From contig NZ_JACJTV010000024.1 of the NCBI RefSeq assembly GCF_014698845.1, forward strand, positions 23,231-87,230: DNA of 64,000 nucleotides. The letters run 5' to 3'. The position numbers were made by a program, and so were the translations under genes. Numbering within the stretch: position 1 is the stretch's first letter; each line of letters starts with the position of its first letter. Below, one piece after another: positions 50,256-58,339 of the stretch. The DNA comes from Coleofasciculus sp. FACHB-1120. Lineage in GTDB: Bacteria; Cyanobacteriota; Cyanobacteriia; Cyanobacteriales; FACHB-T130. The notes beneath the pieces were generated by a model. That model saw nothing but the letters and a program-made list of their open reading frames with translations, did no database searches and was not told where the DNA came from.

Positions 50256-51288
50256 TCCAATGGTGGTAAGTATCGGTATGGACCTGAACGCTGTGCCCCA
50301 TTTGTTGAGCTGCCAGCGTCAGGTCGAGACCGAATTCTAAGGTTCGTACAGCCCAGCAGTGCCGCAGATCATAAAGCTTAAAACCGGGTAGCCGGGGGTT
50401 CAGGTATTTTGAGCAGGATTCCCCAATCCGAGTATTACTTCGGTCAAGGTCGATATTTGGCAGTCGTACCTGTTCGATTTCAAACTGATCGTGCCACTCA
50501 GGGTAGCAAGGCCACACGCGACGAGCGCCGGTTTTGCCACCCAAAACACTGATCACCTGCGAACCCGCTTTAATTTCGTTGTAGTCCAAATGGAAAGCTT
50601 CGTGGGGTCTTAATCCATAGGTTGCAATCACCCCACAGACCCACCGCCACGCTGGATTTTTAATGGCTGACCAAGTTTGGGCAATTTTAAGATCGTCTGG
50701 CAAGTCACGCGGAGAAACTCTCCGCGGCGAATATCTACCAGCGTAGGGGCGAAAATCGTAATCCAAGCCTGCGAACTTCGCTAGGGCATTCGCCACCATA
50801 CACACCCGTTTTCTAGATTTACTGTCGGGTGTCGTCGCCAGTACCAAGGTTTTTAATAAATCAACGGACAGCAACTCATCTTGTGGCAGCTGTCGCAATA
50901 CTTTTAAGTAATCTCCCTTCCAGGTTGATTCGCTTTTATCCGAGCGTCGCCGGCGGTGGAAATAATCAGCTTCAAAGCGTAAAGTCCAATCGGCTACGGT
51001 ATTGGCATTCTCTCTCTCAGCTGAGGCTTTTAGGTATGGCTCCCAGCTAAATTCCTTGCAGTCCAATAGCGCCCCAATTTTTCGGGCTTCCTTCTCTGCT
51101 TCACTAAGGCCAGTGGGATTCGCGTGGATGCCCAAAGCCAGCCGCTGCTGATAAGGGATCTGCTTTGAGGAAGAAGACTTTGGCGGAAACGTCGCCCGAA
51201 GATAAAGTCGATTCCCTTTAATCTCAATCTTCGCTCCGACTTTCGCGGCTTTCAGTCGTCCGTTGGCTTGTGCTAGTTTTTCGATCAC
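50143..51288 (-). CDS. Tyrosine site-specific integrase
   Basis: A 381-aa phage-type integrase. An N-terminal arm-binding domain (MIEKLAQANGRLKAAKVGAKIEIKGNRLYLRATFP) precedes a SAM-like core domain and the catalytic domain: Arg in IATYGLRPHEAFHL, LYDLRHCWAVRTLEFG (Arg/His), QQMGHSVQVH, and the nucleophile Tyr in DTYHHW. Its start faces tRNA-Glu 150 bp away. It should integrate the element into, and with an excisionase remove it from, tRNA-Glu. Confidence 0.93.
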   Translation of the reverse strand: MIEKLAQANGRLKAAKVGAKIEIKGNRLYLRATFPPKSSSSKQIPYQQRLALGIHANPTGLSEAEKEARKIGALLDCKEFSWEPYLKASAERENANTVADWTLRFEADYFHRRRRSDKSESTWKGDYLKVLRQLPQDELLSVDLLKTLVLATTPDSKSRKRVCMVANALAKFAGLDYDFRPYAGRYSPRRVSPRDLPDDLKIAQTWSAIKNPAWRWVCGVIATYGLRPHEAFHLDYNEIKAGSQVISVLGGKTGARRVWPCYPEWHDQFEIEQVRLPNIDLDRSNTRIGESCSKYLNPRLPGFKLYDLRHCWAVRTLEFGLDLTLAAQQMGHSVQVHTDTYHHWITDKHHQKAFEALMLRSDRPKAPVLGLNQQAFRQQID

Positions 51289-51289
51289 G

Positions 51290-51356
51290 CTTGCCTAAAA
51301 TCCAGCCTAGTTTTTTAAGTATATTTAGGTCTATTTAAGTATGTTTGAGTATATTT
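51290..51356. repeat. Right subterminal repeat and four 10-bp tandem repeats
   Basis: CTTGCCTAAAATCCAGCCTA (51290-51309) repeats the left-end site at 29018. Next to it are four head-to-tail 10-mers (51317-51356): AAGTATATTT, AGGTCTATTT, AAGTATGTTT, GAGTATATTT. They lie between the integrase start and attR, where arm-type sites and the integrase promoter are expected. Confidence 0.7.
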
Positions 51357-51376
51357 CATCCATGCCACAAATACTA

Positions 51377-51422
51377 AAATCGCGTCATTGCAAGGTTTTT
51401 AAGGCTTGCGATGACGCGATTT
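51377..51422 (-). terminator. Element-borne terminator for tRNA-Glu
   Basis: An 18-bp stem with one G-T pair (51377-51394 with 51405-51422), followed on the minus strand by TTTTAG. It lies within the element, just past the tRNA 3' end. Confidence 0.65.
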
Positions 51423-51436
51423 CGTTGTGCTTTTCG

Positions 51437-51460
51437 GATACCCCCAGGGGAATTCGAATC
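51437..51460. repeat. attR: tRNA-Glu 3' end
   Basis: 24 bases identical to attL at 28935-28958. They complete the tRNA gene, so the tRNA remains functional after integration. Confidence 0.93.
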
Positions 51461-51511
51461 CCCGTCGCCTCCGTGAAAGGGAGGTGTCCTAGGCCTCTAG
51501 ACGATGGGGGC
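51439..51511 (-). tRNA. tRNA-Glu(UUC)
   Basis: A 73-nt cloverleaf on the minus strand: acceptor GCCCCCA with TGGGGGT and discriminator A, D arm with TCGTCTAGAGGCC, anticodon stem CCTCC/GGAGG with loop CTTTCAC (anticodon TTC), T arm GGGGA-TTCGAAT-TCCCC. CCA is not encoded. In cyanobacteria this tRNA feeds both translation and tetrapyrrole synthesis through glutamyl-tRNA reductase. Confidence 0.97.
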
Positions 51512-51799
51512 CTGCTCCGTTGCACTTTTATTAATTTAGCCAATTGAAAAGATTTTGTCAATACCTGAACGAAAAAAATTTCGCGGGAAGTAAGACAGGC
51601 AATTCGGAGCATTAGGGCATGGGGAGAGCGATCGCGTTAGCGTAGTGACTGGGTAAGCAGCGAGGGTATGCGGCGATAATTTGCCGCCCTGTAGCTGGGA
51701 GAGCGATCGCTTTGGACGTAATTTTAGTGAAAAGTCCGATCGCTTCAGCCAGAGCTGCTAGAACAATAGTAGTCTTTAATTTCTATCTCCTCACATTCC

Positions 51800-52291
51800 A
51801 TGCTGACCCATCACCGCAGACCTGTCTGCCTATCACTTGTATCTACTGATATGCCGGTTTGGTCTACCATTGAAACCGCTGCTACCTTGTATCAGAAAGA
51901 CCAGCAGCGTTTTCATCTACTGCTCACCGAACCAGAAATCCGGGATTGGGAACGTTCCGATGAAGCGTCTGATAGCGCCAAAGACCAACCGCCAGCAACT
52001 CCCCGACTTTTGTGGTTGGAAATTTCCCCTTCTAGGGTGATCATGACCATGCAGGGAAACGGCAAGTTGAGTTATCGCCACCTCTGGGAACGAGGCATTT
52101 ATGGTCTCAGCCGCTATTGGTTGCATAGCGAGTCCTTAGCCGCGCATGGGCAGGTGCGTCTGCGAAACTTTACCAAAAGTTTGACCCTAGAGGGGCGTAT
52201 GTTACCAGAGCATCTGCGGCTGGAATATGAATTATGGTCGGAGAAAGTCCAGTTGGGGAGCTATATCCTGAATCTGGAGATTCATCATTAG
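51800..52291 (+). CDS. Conserved-looking hypothetical protein
   Basis: A 163-aa soluble protein with LLTEPEIRDWER, RLLWLEISPSRVIMTMQGNGKLSYRHLWERGIYGLSRYWLHSE and LPEHLRLEYELWSEKVQLGSYILNLEIHH. It looks like a cyanobacterial family without known function. It is convergent with the porin gene. Confidence 0.65.
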   Translation: MLTHHRRPVCLSLVSTDMPVWSTIETAATLYQKDQQRFHLLLTEPEIRDWERSDEASDSAKDQPPATPRLLWLEISPSRVIMTMQGNGKLSYRHLWERGIYGLSRYWLHSESLAAHGQVRLRNFTKSLTLEGRMLPEHLRLEYELWSEKVQLGSYILNLEIHH

Positions 52292-52335
52292 TCATTCGTC
52301 CTTAGTTGCGACTCCCCAACTAAGGACTGATGACT
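52290..52335. terminator. Bidirectional terminator
   Basis: GTCCTTAGTTG (52298-52308) pairs with CAACTAAGGAC (52317-52327), extended by AGTCAT/ATGACT outside a two-base mismatch. It lies between convergent genes. Confidence 0.7.
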
Positions 52336-52343
52336 TCCAACCC

Positions 52344-54029
52344 TTAGAAAGTAAACGTTGTTCGGATAGTACCAATCACCAGATCGTCATTAGCCGCATT
52401 GTGATCGGGAGCGGTGAGCCAGATAATCCCTGGTGTGATCGCGATGTTATCCGTCACCTGGTACTGATAGAACGCTTCTAGGTGCAATGAGGTATCTGAA
52501 TCCTGAATCCCTAACTGGCTAAGGCTATTAGCCCGATTTGTCACCTTTGGCTCCATGCCAACAATCACACCTGCCAAGTTGCCGGTTTTTCCCAAGTCAG
52601 GAAATGCCAACGTTAAAGCCCAGTTCCAGATGTTGGCATCTCCTAGCGCGATCGCCCTCGCCGCCGTGTAGCCAACCCAACCCCCAACAACAAACCGGGG
52701 ACTAATTTGAAAAGAGGCTTCTACACCGTAGGAATTGCTAACCACTGGAAACCCTAACGGATTTAACTCATTATTAAGGTTGGCGTCATTGCTGCCAGTT
52801 TGCGGGTCATTTTTATAAGCGTGAACATAAGTCAATCCAATGCTGGCGCGATCGCTGGGTTTAAATAATACTTGCGCTAGTGCCCCGTAAGAACCATTGA
52901 ACAATCCGTTTCCAGATTCTGGATTCTCCGCGTCACCGGCTAAATAGCCTAGGCTCAGTTCCAGTTTGTCGTTGAAAGCGTGCCGAATGCCAATACCCGC
53001 CCCTTCAACCAGGTAGTAAATGGAAGGACGGGTTCCGAAGCGCGATAAGGCACCGCTGCCACCGTCGCCATCCAGGTAAGGGTTGACGGTATTGGTAAAG
53101 TCTTCTGCGCCGCTGGCATTAGCAGCAACCACGACTTCTGTATTCTGACCGACGGGGAACTGGTAAAGCAGCTCATCAATCACGACATCACTGCTAGTAT
53201 CGCCCGTAAAAAACAGGTCGCCTTCTGGGGTAAGGGTACGTTCGGAAAGCGAACCCAATCCTTCAGCTTGTAGTCGAGTTCTCAGGATGTCTCGACCTGT
53301 AAAGCTAGTTTCTAAGTTTAGGCGCGTCCGATGCCCAAAGATTGCCACATCATCGATCGGCTTACCATCAGCATTTTCCCCGGTTGCAACACCTGCAACC
53401 CCAAAAATCGCTTCTCCAGCAAGTTTGGTCGTGGTGGAAAATCCAATCAGTTTCAGTTCCGCAGTCCGCGCTGTTAGTTCATCGACTTTCCCGCGTAGCA
53501 AGGCAAGTTCAAGGGTATATTCTTCTTTTAAGCGCTCCAATATCACTAAGTCTTCTTTAGCAATGGCGTCTCCGTTCGCCACAGGCAGTACCAGGCCAAT
53601 TTGGTTGAGGGCAAGATTTAGGGCAGCGGCGAATTCATAGCGGCTCAAGGCTCGATTGCCACGGAAGGTGCCATCGGGATAGCCAGCAATAGTTCCATAT
53701 CGCTCTACTAAAGACCGCAGCGCCTCATACGCCCAGTCACCTGGTTGAACATCCTTTAGTTGGGAAACGTTAGTGACTTGGCTCATGGGGTCATCAACAG
53801 AGTCTTCCTGCGCCGAGTCTGGCTGAGTGTAGCCGTTGATTTGTTCTAAAACGCTGGATGATGACTTTGGGAGATCATCGACGGGCAGGACAACTTCCGG
53901 GGTGTCAACAGAAACAGGATTTTCTGGCGTTGTCGGAATTTCAGACGCGATCGCTTTCCCACCGACAACCAGGATTGCTCCTAAAACTGCTGAGCTTACC
54001 CACTGAGGATTCTTTAAGATTTTGCACAT
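52344..54029 (-). CDS. SLH-OprB iron uptake porin
   Basis: A 561-aa outer-membrane porin. Signal peptide at 1-28 (AVLGAILVVGGKAIA), one SLH domain at about 85-150 (VSQLKDVQPGDWAYEALRSLVERYG... GYPDGTFRGNRALSRYEFAAALNLAL) that contacts peptidoglycan, a short coiled coil (LKEEYTLELALLRGKVDELTAR), then an OprB-like beta barrel to the C-terminal aromatic residue. Cyanobacterial proteins of this kind are major porins, some shown to pass iron. Here it heads the iron locus on the opposite strand. Confidence 0.88.
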   Translation of the reverse strand: MCKILKNPQWVSSAVLGAILVVGGKAIASEIPTTPENPVSVDTPEVVLPVDDLPKSSSSVLEQINGYTQPDSAQEDSVDDPMSQVTNVSQLKDVQPGDWAYEALRSLVERYGTIAGYPDGTFRGNRALSRYEFAAALNLALNQIGLVLPVANGDAIAKEDLVILERLKEEYTLELALLRGKVDELTARTAELKLIGFSTTTKLAGEAIFGVAGVATGENADGKPIDDVAIFGHRTRLNLETSFTGRDILRTRLQAEGLGSLSERTLTPEGDLFFTGDTSSDVVIDELLYQFPVGQNTEVVVAANASGAEDFTNTVNPYLDGDGGSGALSRFGTRPSIYYLVEGAGIGIRHAFNDKLELSLGYLAGDAENPESGNGLFNGSYGALAQVLFKPSDRASIGLTYVHAYKNDPQTGSNDANLNNELNPLGFPVVSNSYGVEASFQISPRFVVGGWVGYTAARAIALGDANIWNWALTLAFPDLGKTGNLAGVIVGMEPKVTNRANSLSQLGIQDSDTSLHLEAFYQYQVTDNIAITPGIIWLTAPDHNAANDDLVIGTIRTTFTF

Positions 54030-54245
54030 CTTTACTCTTCACACCACTTAAGCTTCTCCCCCATTCTTCATTGTCAGATGCTTTCTAACATGAAGAGAGA
54101 GAAGATTTGTTTTATTTCAGCCAGAGTGTTCCTTCGTTGAAATTTCAGTAGCGATCGCATCCGATGAAACAACCAGAATCATTGCGATCGCAAGCAGGAT
54201 TCGCTGCTAAAACAAAGAGTAGAAGCACTACTCTATAAAATCACC

Positions 54246-55223
54246 ATGACACCGAAAACAACGCGCCGTGCTTTCTTAGCCACTAGCATAGCTGTAGCAG
54301 GAGGAATTGTCGGCACTGCGGCGTTGAAAGCAAATCAGACGCCAGCGGAGTCATCCCAGTCGCCGCTAACAGGCACCATGCCAGAACGGGAATTGGGAAG
54401 TACTGGGGTGCGTCTCCCGATTCTCGGTTTGGGAGGTGCTGGTCAGACACCATTATCCTGGGAAAATTCGGAAGAGAAAGCGATCGCGCTCATTCAAAAA
54501 GCTTTAGATTTAGGAATTCGTCACTTTGATACAGGGGCAAGCTATGGCCCTAGCGAAGACTATCTAGGAAAGGTGCTACCTGCACATCGAAGTAAGTTGT
54601 TCCTGAGCAGTAAGACAGCTATCCGTGACCGAGATGGGGCTTGGCGAGAGCTGGAGCGCAGTCTCAAACGTCTGAATACAGATTACCTTGACTTATGGCA
54701 ACTCCATCATGTCTCTTTTGAGCAAGAACTAGACGAAATTTTTGGGCGCAACGGTGCAATTCAGGCTTTGGAAGAGGCAAAACAGCAAAAGCTGGTGCGT
54801 TTCGTTGGCATCACTGGACACCACGAACCGACAATCATTGCTGAAGGCTTGCGCCGTTATGCCTTTGACACAACACTTATTCCCATAAATGCTGCGGATA
54901 AACACCATCCGCGCCCGTTTATTCCCGCAGTGCTACCAGTGGCGCAGGAGAAAAAGATGGGTGTGATTGCCATGAAGGTGCCAGCTTATGGGCGTCTATT
55001 TAAGCCGGGAGTGTTGGATGGAATGCATCAAGCGTTGGGCTACTCGCTGTCAGTTCCAGGTGTGCATTGTGCAGTCATCGCCGCTGAAAACCCTGCACAG
55101 TTAGAGTCAAATGTCCAGATAGCGCAGGCATTCCAACCACTTGCTGAGAGAGCGATCGCAGAAATTGAGCAACGCACTGCTGCTGCTTGGGAGGATAATA
55201 CTTTCTTCCGCGCTTGGACTTGA
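54246..55223 (+). CDS. Tat-exported aldo/keto reductase
   Basis: A 325-aa aldo/keto reductase-like protein. The N terminus has a twin-arginine signal (TTRRAFLATSIAVAGGIVG). The AKR barrel (about 45-300) has LGSTGVRLPILGLGGAG, RHFDTGASYGPSEDYLG (catalytic Asp/Tyr), LSSKTA (Lys) and LWQLHHV (His). Export would place a normally NADPH-dependent enzyme in the periplasm or lumen, where its cofactor supply is unclear. Confidence 0.83.
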   Translation: MTPKTTRRAFLATSIAVAGGIVGTAALKANQTPAESSQSPLTGTMPERELGSTGVRLPILGLGGAGQTPLSWENSEEKAIALIQKALDLGIRHFDTGASYGPSEDYLGKVLPAHRSKLFLSSKTAIRDRDGAWRELERSLKRLNTDYLDLWQLHHVSFEQELDEIFGRNGAIQALEEAKQQKLVRFVGITGHHEPTIIAEGLRRYAFDTTLIPINAADKHHPRPFIPAVLPVAQEKKMGVIAMKVPAYGRLFKPGVLDGMHQALGYSLSVPGVHCAVIAAENPAQLESNVQIAQAFQPLAERAIAEIEQRTAAAWEDNTFFRAWT

Positions 55224-55381
55224 TTGTTTTAACCGCAAAGGACGCAGAAAAATTCGCCCTCACGACGATTACCGAACCTCACTATCGAAAAAACGGCGAT
55301 GAAAGTCGCACGACGCCTTAATGCTATGTATGCACTGTCAAAACTAGGCAAGCAATTTTACTAACGTTTATCTTGATTTAC

Positions 55382-55404
55382 TTATTGAGAATAATTGACA
55401 ATAA
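55382..55404. promoter_or_regulatory. Possible Fur-type site upstream of the multicopper oxidase
   Basis: An AT-rich inverted repeat TTATTG-N11-CAATAA containing GAGAATAATTG, loosely like the Fur hexamer pattern. It lies 78 bp before the ATG. The match is weak. Confidence 0.3.
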
Positions 55405-55481
55405 ATGAACAGAGTTTTATACTCTTCTGGAATTATTTACAAACTTTCCTCAATTGATCGGCGCGAACCGTCGATCGTGTC

Positions 55482-56516
55482 ATGCCGAAGAACCCACTAC
55501 TATTACTACAACAAGGAAAACCTTTGAGCCGCCGCAAACTGCTGGCACTCGGATTAGCAGGAGTCGGTGTGACTGGTGCAGCGTTAGCCGGAGGTAATGC
55601 TTTACGCTTGGCTTTACCCGGTCTCAATAAAAAACAAACGCAGCCCGTAAGAGTGCCACCAGTTGCGAGCGATATATCCGTCGATCCGAGTGGCGTCAAC
55701 CCAATGACGGTGCTACGGGATTTTGATTATGGCACCATTAAGCAGGAAAATGGACGGAAAATCCGGGAATTTCGGATTGTTGCAGAGAATTCCATGCTAC
55801 AGCTCAATAGTGCGGTTTCTTTTAACACCTGGACTTTCAACGAGCGCGTACCGGGGCCAACATTACGGGCAAAAGAAGGCGATCGCATTCGCGTTCTTTT
55901 CCTCAATCAAGGTGGACATTCCCACTCAATGCACTTTCATGGCTTCCACCGCTCTGAGATGGATGGAGTGCGTCCGGTGCGCCACGGAGCCGCGACAATT
56001 TATGAGTTTGATGCAGAACCGTTTGGCGTGCATCTGTACCACTGCCACACAGAGCCGGTGACGCGACATATTGGCAAAGGGCTGTACGGAATGTTTATCA
56101 TTGACCCTCCAGAAAGCCGTCCACCTGCGGATGAAATGGTGCTGATGATGGCTGGGTATGACGTTGATGAGGATCGGAAAAATGAGCTGTATGCCTTTAA
56201 TGGTCTGCCGGACTATTACATGATGCACCCGATCCAAATTTACCAAAATCAGCTGATTCGCCTATACGTTCTGAACATGATTGAGTTCGATGTAGCGGCG
56301 ACGTTTCACCTGCACGCCAATATGTTTCAGGTGTATCGAACTGGACGAACTCTGACTCCTACAGAAGAAACAGATGTGATCACAATGGGTACCGCCGAAC
56401 GGCATATCCTAGAATTTTCTTTCCGGTATCCGGGGAAATATATGTTTCATCCCCATCAAGACCAGATGGCAGAACACGGTTGTATGGGTCAGTTTGAAGT
56501 GATCGGCTCTGCTTAG
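55482..56516 (+). CDS. Two-domain multicopper oxidase with Tat signal
   Basis: A 344-aa copper protein. Signal with twin arginines (PLSRRKLLALGLAGVGVTGAALAGG). Copper ligands appear as HSMHFHGFH and HLYHCHTEP (first domain) and FHLHANMFQV and FHPHQDQMAEHGCMG (second domain). The two-cupredoxin layout resembles small laccases and nitrite-reductase-like oxidases. Next to an FTR1 permease it is likely a ferroxidase that oxidises Fe(II) before uptake, as in yeast Fet3/Ftr1; that is inference from context. Confidence 0.87.
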   Translation: MPKNPLLLLQQGKPLSRRKLLALGLAGVGVTGAALAGGNALRLALPGLNKKQTQPVRVPPVASDISVDPSGVNPMTVLRDFDYGTIKQENGRKIREFRIVAENSMLQLNSAVSFNTWTFNERVPGPTLRAKEGDRIRVLFLNQGGHSHSMHFHGFHRSEMDGVRPVRHGAATIYEFDAEPFGVHLYHCHTEPVTRHIGKGLYGMFIIDPPESRPPADEMVLMMAGYDVDEDRKNELYAFNGLPDYYMMHPIQIYQNQLIRLYVLNMIEFDVAATFHLHANMFQVYRTGRTLTPTEETDVITMGTAERHILEFSFRYPGKYMFHPHQDQMAEHGCMGQFEVIGSA

Positions 56517-56592
56517 TAGAACCTTTCGCAAAAAATAGTTGATATAGTTTTGCAACTACTAGATAATAAACCCCGGAATCTGAATTAAAAAA

Positions 56593-57642
56593 ATGTCTCA
56601 AAACTCTTCAATGATGCCTTCTTTTTGGTCTTTATCTTTTACTGTCGCGATCGCTGGTTTAATCGCTCTCACTAGCTGTGGGAATGCTTCAACTACCAAC
56701 AACACCGCGTCCCCAGCAGCGAGTCCCTCGACCGTAGCTTCCCCTACAAGTACCACAGAAACGGCTGCTCACAATCACAGTAGTGGGAAGCAAATCAACA
56801 TTAACACGGCTATTCTCTCCGAATTAGACAAATTAGAAGCAAAATTAGGCATCCCAGCGCTGTCTAATAAAATTCAAGCAAGTCGTCCCTACGGTAGTCC
56901 TGAGGAATTAGTTACTAAAAAAGTAATTAGCCAGGAGCAATATGACCAAGTGAAAGACATGGTCACGATTCAGGATGTAGTGCTAACAGGGGAAGCCAAA
57001 GACGTTGATTATATGACCAAGTTGGGTTTGATGAAAGGTCATCTCTTGGTTGCCAGAGAACTGCTCGATCAACAAAAACCCGACCAAGCGGAACCTCACA
57101 TTGGGCACCCGGTAGAAGAAATCTACGTGGATGTAGAAGACCAACTTAAAGAACGCAATGTCAAAGAATTTAAGACAACTTTGATTAGCCTGCAAGATTT
57201 AGTGAAGTCCAAACCCAAGGATGCCAGTGTGAAAACGAGTTTCACTCAATCCACAGAGGCTGTGGACGCGGCAATCCAGGCTTTACCTGAAACACAACGC
57301 CAGTCTCCAAAGTTTGTGCTACAGACGATCAACGGGTTGCTAGATGCGGCGAATGCAGAATATGGAGCCGCGATCGCTAACGGCAAAATCTCCGCCGCGA
57401 TTGAATATCAAGACTCGCGGGGGTTTGTTAACTACGCCGACACTTTGTATAAAGGGATCGCCGATAAAATGGTTAAAGAAAATCCGGAAGCCCACAAAGC
57501 GATCGCAGACAGCATGACCCAATTGAAAACTGCTTGGCCCACCGCCATTCCCCCGGCGGCACCCGTCAAGACTCCGGAAGAGGTGAACCAGCTAATCAAG
57601 ACCATTGAGAAGAACGCTCAAACTGCGATCGCAAAGAGTTAA
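56593..57642 (+). CDS. HhH-containing lipoprotein of the iron locus
   Basis: A 349-aa lipoprotein: signal and lipobox LIALTSC (Cys near 29), an Ala/Ser/Thr/Pro linker, then a ComEA-like helix-hairpin-helix unit (about 65-125, ININTAILSELDKLEAKLGIPALSNKIQASRPYGSPEELV) and a long helical domain (about 135-349) with H-x-x-VA-RELLDQQKPDQAEPHIGHPVEEIYVDVEDQL, rich in His/Asp/Glu. Its place between a multicopper oxidase and FTR1 parallels EfeO in EfeUOB, so it may bind metal in the periplasm. I do not see an EfeO signature. Confidence 0.7.
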   Translation: MSQNSSMMPSFWSLSFTVAIAGLIALTSCGNASTTNNTASPAASPSTVASPTSTTETAAHNHSSGKQININTAILSELDKLEAKLGIPALSNKIQASRPYGSPEELVTKKVISQEQYDQVKDMVTIQDVVLTGEAKDVDYMTKLGLMKGHLLVARELLDQQKPDQAEPHIGHPVEEIYVDVEDQLKERNVKEFKTTLISLQDLVKSKPKDASVKTSFTQSTEAVDAAIQALPETQRQSPKFVLQTINGLLDAANAEYGAAIANGKISAAIEYQDSRGFVNYADTLYKGIADKMVKENPEAHKAIADSMTQLKTAWPTAIPPAAPVKTPEEVNQLIKTIEKNAQTAIAKS

Positions 57643-57665
57643 CCATCTACTACATCACCGAAAGC

Positions 57666-58100
57666 ATGAAAGAGCTTGACCAAAAAAAGACCATTGACCT
57701 GCTAAACACCATCATGGAATTTGAGCTGGCAGGAGTGGTACGTTATACCCACTATTCCTTGATGGTAATTGGCCCCAATCGGATTCCGATTGTAGAGTTT
57801 TTCAAGTTGCAGGCAACCGAGTCTTTGACTCATGCCCAACAAGCAGGAGAAATTTTGACAGGTTTAGAGGGACATCCCAGTCTGCGGATTGCTCCCATAG
57901 AGGAAACCTATCAGCATTCGGTGCAGGACATCTTGCGGGAAAGCTTCAATCATGAAAAGAAAGCGCTAGACCTCTATAAAACCTTGCTGGAGACGGTTGC
58001 AGATGCCAGCATTTACTTGGAAGAATTTGCCCGCACGATGATTGGCACCGAAGAAATGCACACCATAGAAATCAAAAAGATGTTGCGCGACTTTAGCTAA
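57666..58100 (+). CDS. Ferritin-like protein (bacterioferritin type)
   Basis: A 144-aa four-helix ferritin-like protein. Metal ligands: Glu in MEFELAGVVRYTHY (about 18-31), ATESLTHAQQAGE (about 50-62; E-x-x-x-HA), ESFNHEKKALDLY (about 98-110) and EEFARTMIGTEEMHTIEI (about 119-136; E-x-x-H). It should oxidise and store iron, or buffer it, within the locus. It starts 23 bp after the HhH lipoprotein gene. Confidence 0.85.
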   Translation: MKELDQKKTIDLLNTIMEFELAGVVRYTHYSLMVIGPNRIPIVEFFKLQATESLTHAQQAGEILTGLEGHPSLRIAPIEETYQHSVQDILRESFNHEKKALDLYKTLLETVADASIYLEEFARTMIGTEEMHTIEIKKMLRDFS

Positions 58101-58339
58101 TGGGTAATGGGTCAGCAGGGTGTTGAGTTTTGAGTTTTGAGTTAGAAGAAAGTTCTGATAGTGCTTCTCGTTATGTGAGGTACATTCTCAAAACTAGAAA
58201 GCTTGAGCATCGTGAATTTTGGAGTCCCTCACTGGTGTAATAACTGCGATAATTCAAAACTCAAAACTCAGACGAGATAAATCGCATCTCTACAACTTTT
58301 CCCCGGCTCCCAATTCCCTACTACCAATTACCAATTGTT

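Larger units (their letters stand above)
28935..51460. mobile_element. Integrated phage-like element of about 22.5 kb in tRNA-Glu(UUC)
   Basis: Bounded by a 24-bp direct repeat of the tRNA-Glu 3' end, with a tyrosine integrase reading away from the intact tRNA. It holds about 32 ORFs in blocks of alternating strand. Its own modules are replication (DnaB-N/RecA-like helicase), partition (ParM-like actin and small partner), repressor with operator, candidate structural genes and lysis (two small membrane proteins, M15 endolysin). No terminase, portal, major capsid of known fold, tail, conjugation or transposase gene is recognisable. Confidence 0.9.

Noticed and set aside
28935..51460. Element as an integrative conjugative element
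   Set aside because: No relaxase, VirB4 or coupling-protein gene is seen. The P-loop ATPase has two N-terminal TMs like VirD4, but nothing else of a conjugation system is present.
58120..58275. Inverted GAGTTTTGAGTTTTGAG repeats between the ferritin and FTR1 genes as a MITE
   Set aside because: Arms are low-complexity, about 110 bp apart, with no target duplication; similar AAAACTCA strings occur elsewhere, for instance near 7470, so this looks like simple-sequence noise.
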